DNA of 64,000 nucleotides from Blasia pusilla. Taxonomy: Eukaryota > Marchantiophyta > Marchantiopsida > Blasiales. Positions 59,056-64,000 of this stretch are shown piece after piece. The notes below the pieces were generated by a model that was given only the letters and a program-made list of their open reading frames with translations, searched no databases and had not been told where the DNA came from. Both the position numbers and the translations under genes were made by a program. The first letter of the stretch is position 1. Each line of letters opens with the position of its first letter. The DNA lies in assembly GCA_050084515.1 (NCBI GenBank), contig CM114273.1, positions 35,774,001 to 35,838,000 on the forward strand, written 5' to 3'.

Positions 59056-60840
59056 TCGGGTGAGAGGGGCACGAGGGTCATCACGGAGTGTGTTTGGGAC
59101 TTTGAGAGGCGAGGTGGTGAACCCGAGAGTAGCTCTAGAGGTTTTACGCGGAGTGGTGCGAGGTTTCGAGGGTCTCCACGTGAGGGACCACATGTGTCAT
59201 CGTCAGATGAGGGGGAGGGTGTAGAGGAGTTTGTGAGCACATCGCCACACATTGTGAGTGGTCCTACCAGTTGGGCGTACGAGATGGACGACCGGGGTAG
59301 AGGACCGCGTAGGTTTTCAGGTGCAGTAGGCACGATTGAGTTGCACGATTTTATAGCAGAGTTTAGGAGTTGGTGCGACTCCCAGCGGGCCAGGAACTCT
59401 AGAGAGTTCAACCCGTTTATAGCATGGAACGGTATGTTCCAACATTTAGAGGGGGCGCCCATGGACGATTACCATGAGTTCTCTCAGAGATATGCATGTG
59501 AGATCGAGGCGTGGAGGCTCTACTATGACCCACATTATGTGTCATGGACGGAGCCGTTCCCAGATGAGGAGGAGGAGTCAGGAGAGGCTACTGCCTCTTC
59601 CACTAGTGACGTTTTAGGAGGGGTCACTCGCACGGGAGCAGTTGCACCGTCTAGTCACGTTCGTCCCAGGTTCAACCTTGTGGTTGAGTTCTTTGCTGAG
59701 TTGAGGGCGAGCTACCAGGGGGTACGGACGGAGAAGTTGCGGAGCATCCACGACTTCTAGAGGCGCTCGGGTGAGAGTTTGCGTGAGGCTTACACTCGCT
59801 TGCGCCGGTTGATCAACGTCACTCAGGGGGTGACAGAGGCTCAGGCTATCCAGTCATGGTATGCGATGCTGGACCGGACCCTGCGGACACGGGTGCGGGA
59901 GGGGGTGCTTCTTATGAAGCACCCCCTCCCGCACCTCCACCTCCCCTACGTTGAGAGATGTTTTTAGGACCGCCGAGAACATTGAGCGCAACATGGCGGA
60001 GGAGAGCGTAGCCACCATGGGTTCTGGGCGAGAGCAGTCACGATTGTCTGCACCACCTGTGCAGCAACGTGGACTCCGAGATAGGTCGACTGTGGCACCA
60101 CGAGCTCAGGGAGGATACCGAGAGGCCGTGCCACAGAGACCTGCGCCTTCATATGCGGCTCAGCAGCAGCCGCCTACTATTACTTGTTGGTCATGTGGTG
60201 GAGCCCATCATCAGCGCGATTGCACTCGTCAGGGTCATGGACGTGTGCCTCAGCATGGAGGAGGAGATGGTGCTGCACCAGGAGGTTATCAGTGTGACTA
60301 TTGTGAGAGGTATGGTCATACACGCGCCAGATGTTTTAGTTTACATCCTGAGTTACGTCTGGACCGAGGGCCAGAGAGGGCACCAGAGCGAGTAGCCGGT
60401 CCAGGTGGGCCTAGAGATCGTGCTCCAGGTGGTCCCGTTGGGGGACGAGGAGCTGGAGTTGCCCGACAGGGTGGTGGAGCTGCCCGTGGAGGAGGTAGAG
60501 TACCACCACCTAGACGCGCCGAGGGAGATGCCGGACGTGAGGCTGGGATGGCTGCTCAGATACAACAGCTACAGGAGCAGATTGCCGCTATGGCATTGAG
60601 GTTACCCGATGCCGGATCCGTGGCATCGACATCATATGGAGCAGCCAGAGATCTGGAGGATCCTGGATGGATGTGCGGGGTTGCCCAGATGGAGGCCGCC
60701 GCAGTTGTGACGCGTGGAGCAGCCGCAGAGTTGGATCCACAGCGAGGGGAAGCCAGTAGACAGACTAGGCTTCCTCAATCTTTCACGTTGTCCGAAGCGA
60801 TGAGGACCCCATCGATGGGTCCTCATCAAAGTTCCTAGAG
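59056..60840 (+). pseudogene. copy C gag
   Basis: The best gag copy. Open from 59056 without a stop to 59759: ESSSRGFTRSGARFRGSPRE, SWAYEMDDRGRGPRRFSGAV, SWCDSQRARNSREFNPFIAW, GAPMDDYHEFSQRYACEIEA, WRLYYDPHYVSWTEPFPDEE, VVEFFAELRASYQGVRTEK, one TAG, SGESLREAYTRLRRL. A 20-bp palindromic insertion at about 59916-59935 shifts the frame; the rest is open (59951-60838) with knuckles CWSCGGAHHQRDC and CDYCERYGHTRARC, a Gly/Arg-rich stretch and the coiled coil AAQIQQLQEQIAAMALRL. No ATG near the expected N-terminus; start unknown. Confidence 0.85.
59892..59935 (+). repeat. 20-bp perfect palindrome (4-base loop) in copy C gag
   Basis: GGTGCGGGAGGGGGTGCTTC, TTAT, GAAGCACCCCCTCCCGCACC. A and B have only the left arm; the right arm is an extra sequence in C and causes a frameshift. 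It looks like a templated snap-back insertion. Confidence 0.92.
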
Positions 60841-60859
60841 AGTTGGTAATGTTGTTGGT

Positions 60860-61984
60860 ATGCAAGCACAAAGGGCGATGGGAGAAGCGAGTGCGACTAC
60901 TCCTATTGTTGATGCTCAGGAGGGGCATGTGTCGAGCACGTTGTTGGGGGCGGCCACCGTTGTGTACCGCACTCCTTTATTTTCTGCTTCCGATGTTGTG
61001 ACGTTGGGAGGTACGCCCGCCGAGGCTTTTCGGCTGGCCGCTTCACTATGTGAGCGCGGAGTTGGAGTTCCTGCATCACGTTCAGAGGTGATTGCAGAGG
61101 AGGTGATGGACCTGCCCTTGGAGCGGATGCCGGGCCGCCCACGCCGATTCATGGCAGGCTGCGGCTGCTAGGATGGCGGAGATGCCCGCTAGACCCGCGA
61201 TAGAGCGTGCCATGGCTTCTCCTGGTGTTGTGTTGTTGGATAACCGAGGAGAGGTCTTCCAGTTGGTGAGTCCTGGAGGTAGAGCTTTTAGTCCGCAGCG
61301 CCTTGTTGATTCGTGATTCCCCCCGATGTTGGGGAAAGCGTCATTGAGGATTGGGCTTGGCGAGCCGATGTGGAGTGTTGTCCATTTTGGATCTGAGACA
61401 TCCTTGGGTGGAGCGAGTACCACACAAGATATCACCCGGACAGAGGTCGTGGTGAGGATTCGCCCGGGACATCCTACAGATGAGTCCGTGGTGCGCGCCA
61501 AGGCGATAGTGACTGATGTTGAGTCCTACGACGTCTTGGTTGGTGGAGCAGTGTTATACCCGATGGGGTTTTCCCTAGATTACTGGGAGGAGTCACCGTC
61601 CTACAGACTAGGATGGCAGTCAAGTGATGGGCGCCTTAGCTCATTACCCGTTCGATTCACAAGTGCAGTGATCGAGCAACGGCCAGGAGAGATGGCGACC
61701 TTAGCAGCATTTAGCAGTGCCATAACTTGGCCTAGTGATTTGATTGAGGGACATATCCATGCAGAGGATACTCCTGGTCTTGACATTTCTATGGAGAGGA
61801 GTGTTATGGTAGCTGCATCATTCCGTGGAGGAGAAGTGCCGCTGTGGGGCTCGACTGAGGAGCTTCAACGATTGGCAGATGCGCACGTGCAGACCGCGTG
61901 GAGCGAGGCGTTTGCACCAGAGCGTGACGGGTCTGAGGAACCCGAGGTAGCGGGGAGTGCTACGATAAAACCCTTGGATACTAC
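60860..61984 (+). pseudogene. copy C protease and spacer fused to methyltransferase motif I
   Basis: N-terminal segment VSSTLLGAATVVYRTPLFSA, VTLGGTPAEAFRLAASLCER. The protease active-site area (about 61290-61320) is broken (LVDS then stop). From 61326 a 265-codon open frame runs RTEVVVRIRPGHPTDESVVR, VESYDVLVGGAVLYPMGFSL, SAITWPSDLIEGHIHAEDTP, FRGGEVPLWGSTEELQRLAD, and on without a break into EEGIRVLDLFGGLAP, methyltransferase motif I, ending at 62123. This is the most direct evidence that protease and methyltransferase belong to one polyprotein. Confidence 0.88.
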
Positions 61985-62960
61985 ACCCATTCTATGGTGT
62001 ACCCCGGAGGAGGGTATTCGAGTGTTAGATCTCTTTGGAGGATTAGCACCGGTTAGTCTGCATTTTGCAGCAGGAGTGCGAGTCACAAAGAAGATTTGTA
62101 TGTGGAGAGTGATGATGTTGTGAGGCGCGTCTCACTATGACATGTGGCGCAATTACGCCACGTTTTCCCGACTTATTGTCTACGCCCCGCAGTCAGGGTA
62201 CCGAGTTCCCACCGAGGATATTTTGTTGTTGGGGCGCAGGACTTAGAGCGGTAGGGACCATTGATTTGGTCATTGCCGGTTGGCCATGTCGCCAATCGAG
62301 TCGGACGAGGCAGCGGGTTGGTCGACACTCGGTCCAGGTTGTTTTGGGAGATGTTGAGGGTCTTACGGCGATTCTGAGCACCAATCTCGTTCTCAGCCTA
62401 CATTCTAGAGAATGTGCCGATCTTAGGGACTCCATGTCACGGTCGTGACGAGTGCTCATCACGCGCGTGTTGGATCGCCCAGCAGTTGTTCTTGGATGCG
62501 GCGAGTGTAGGTTCTAGAGCCCATTGCCCACGTCTATGGTGGACCAACTTGGTGCCCCATGCGGTGTTATGGAGGGCGATCGCAGAGTGGAGCGCCCCTC
62601 CCTTTGTTAGTGGATTCCATTTCGATCCAGGTCGCCGATCCTGCAAAGTGAGGCACGATGATCGACCACCGCCGATCCGGGTCATCACAGGGTAGGCAAA
62701 GTCCGCAGTAGCCTTGCCCACGCTTGTGAGTTTTCCCGCTTCCTATGCATACAAGGAGGCCGGTCCGGCTTGGTTTGCGATGACCAGGTTTAGCGGTTGG
62801 TGGAGCCCAACGCCGACGAGAGAGAGCAAGCGATGGGATTTCCCACAGAGTGACGGCGGTACCATCGATGTCGAGGCATCACGACGCCATGTCTTGGGTC
62901 GTGATGGACCCGAATCGCTTGACATGGATCCTCGCCTTGGGAGTGGGCGAAAGCGGCGTC
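61985..62960 (+). pseudogene. copy C C5 cytosine DNA methyltransferase domain
   Basis: Colinear with the module of A. Motif I VLDLFGG at about 62023-62043; motif IV IDLVIAGWPC with the canonical Pro and catalytic Cys codon at 62287-62289; motif VI ILENVP at 62402-62419; motif VIII WWTNL at 62537-62551; motif IX MGFPT at 62833-62847; motif X EASRRHVLG about 62872-62902. Several one- to four-base indels shift the frame between motifs, for example just after the catalytic Cys. Fewer stop codons of the C-to-T kind than in A. Not functional as it stands. Confidence 0.88.
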
Positions 62961-64000
62961 GTATGAGCTCGCGAGATCACAGCCGGTTTGCGTTGGTGAG
63001 CCCCATGCCTACCGAGATGGTGGAGGCAGTGGCCGGGGGCGAGACCCGAGGAGATCTACGTACCAGAGGATCGGGAGAGACACCCTTGGACTTCTTGGGA
63101 TGTTTTGAAGGTACGCAAGGAGATGATAGCCACAGCATCGAGCGTGGTTTCGGGCACTGCACGTGGAGGAGATCAGAGTTTGCAATTGGCTGCAGGAGAG
63201 CGGCCGAGTGTTGTTGTTCGAGACGGGGTTGCACCATAGCAACCACCGATACCCGCGTCGGAGAGTCCTACCGTAGTCACGATGGAGACTTGGGAGCCGG
63301 ATATGGGCCCTAAGTTGACAGGAGGAGAGCGGCGCCGAATACATCAGTTCCTCAGGAGTTATAGGAGTTGCTTTGCATTTAGCATGGAGGATTTGGGTAC
63401 GCTGAAGGGACCGGGGATCCGCATTGAGTTGTCGAGTGATATGCCGATCTTCCGACGACCCTACAGTACAGTGATATGGAGAGGGCTCGATTGAGTAGGA
63501 GCCAAGACTTGGTCGGAGCAGGACTAGTGGAGATGTCGCATGGGGAGTATGCATCTGCCACTGTCATGCCCGCCAAGAAGGATGTGCATGGCAACTGGAC
63601 GGATAGGCGGATATGTGGGGATTATCGACCTATCAATCGGCAGAGGAAGTCCGATAGGTATGCCATGCCCACCCCTTAGGAGATCTTTGATGCGATTGGT
63701 CACGCAAAGGTCTTGATTCATTGATTTTGAGTCGGATACCATCACCGCCATCGATTGGAGGACAAAAGTAAGACGGCATTTTGGGGCATCGATCCTCACG
63801 GGAAGGATTGTTTGTACCAGTGGCGGTTCTTACCATTTGGGTTAAAGAACGCCCCGGGTGAGTTTCAGAGGGTCATGGATAGGATCTTGGCTGGTCTGGA
63901 TTTTGCTAGGTGTTATATTGATGACATCGTAGTCTTTAGCGCCACGGTTGAGGAGCATGAGCAACATCTAGAGGAGGTGTTTCGACGATTGCAATTACAT
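62961..64000 (+). pseudogene. copy C linker and reverse transcriptase, partial
   Basis: Linker LVSPMPTEMVEAVAGGETRG. RT start GERRRIHQFLRSYRSCFAFS, GPGIRIELSSDMPIFRRPY, ARLSRSQDLVGAGLVEMSHG, EYASATVMPAKKDVHGNWTD, RRICGDYRPINRQ, RYAMPTP then TAG, YQWRFLPFGLKNAPGEFQRV, MDRILAGLDFARCYIDDIVV with the YIDD active site at about 63912-63935. Continues beyond the window. Confidence 0.88.

Larger units (their letters stand above)
56956..64000 (+). mobile_element. Ty3/gypsy copy C with methyltransferase, cut by window end
   Basis: LTR, leader, gag, protease, methyltransferase, linker and RT up to just past the active site; RNase H, integrase and the 3' LTR lie outside. Its methyltransferase contains all motifs but several small indels; its protease-to-motif-I region is one open frame. 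Confidence 0.88.

Noticed and set aside
59194-59196. GTG as the gag start in copy C
   Set aside because: The frame is open upstream to 59056 and the upstream part is conserved in A; plants rarely start at GTG. The real start is unresolved.

Overview
This is a plant nuclear window made almost entirely of nested and decayed transposable elements, with one recognisable intact host gene. The intron-split gene with GT/AG junctions, CACTA transposons with plant-type DUF4216/DUF4218 and Transposase_24 domains, Ty1/copia elements with a tRNA-iMet primer site, and Ty3/gypsy elements all point to a land plant. The host gene is a single-domain Hsp31/DJ-1-like protein and the non-LTR reverse transcriptase is of a kind I associate with non-seed plants. 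My guess is therefore a fern, lycophyte or bryophyte rather than a flowering plant; this is inference with low certainty.

Layout. 1-5.4 kb: a decayed CACTA transposon, minus strand. 5.4-20.1 kb: a copia element, minus strand, split by a 10.7 kb Ty3 element (copy A, 5878-16564), which itself carries a solo LTR of the same copia family. 20.15-22.07 kb: a second, conventional Ty3 fragment. 22-28 kb: AT-rich, repeat-rich DNA. 28285-34456: a CACTA element with GCA target duplications that has captured a piece of an adenylosuccinate synthetase gene; it sits inside a GC-rich MITE-like repeat. 35.7-36.9 kb: another CACTA transposase fragment followed by a copia 5' end. 39.9-42.2 kb: a dead non-LTR reverse transcriptase. 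43.7-45.7 kb: the seven-exon DJ-1/Hsp31-like gene, minus strand. 47.4-48.3 kb: an unrecognised decayed ORF. 48.73-64.0 kb: two further copies (B and C, plus strand) of the copy A Ty3 family in tandem, sharing one LTR; C runs off the window end.

The main discovery is the Ty3 family A/B/C. Its pol has two extra modules. A complete C5 cytosine DNA methyltransferase domain (motifs I, IV, VI, VIII, IX/X in canonical order, DNMT3-like motif VIII) lies between protease and reverse transcriptase. A C4HC3 PHD finger ends the polyprotein after the integrase, where chromoviruses carry a chromodomain. In A the end of the protease, the methyltransferase, a linker and the start of RT share one reading frame broken only by stop codons. 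In C a 265-residue open frame runs from the protease into methyltransferase motif I. B has lost nearly all of the methyltransferase. The order is gag (two zinc knuckles), PR, DNMT, RT, RNase H, IN, PHD: a retroelement that could both write DNA methylation and read histone marks. DNA methyltransferases in retrotransposons have been reported from dinoflagellates and charophyte algae (from memory); I do not recall this combination with a PHD finger. All three copies here are broken.
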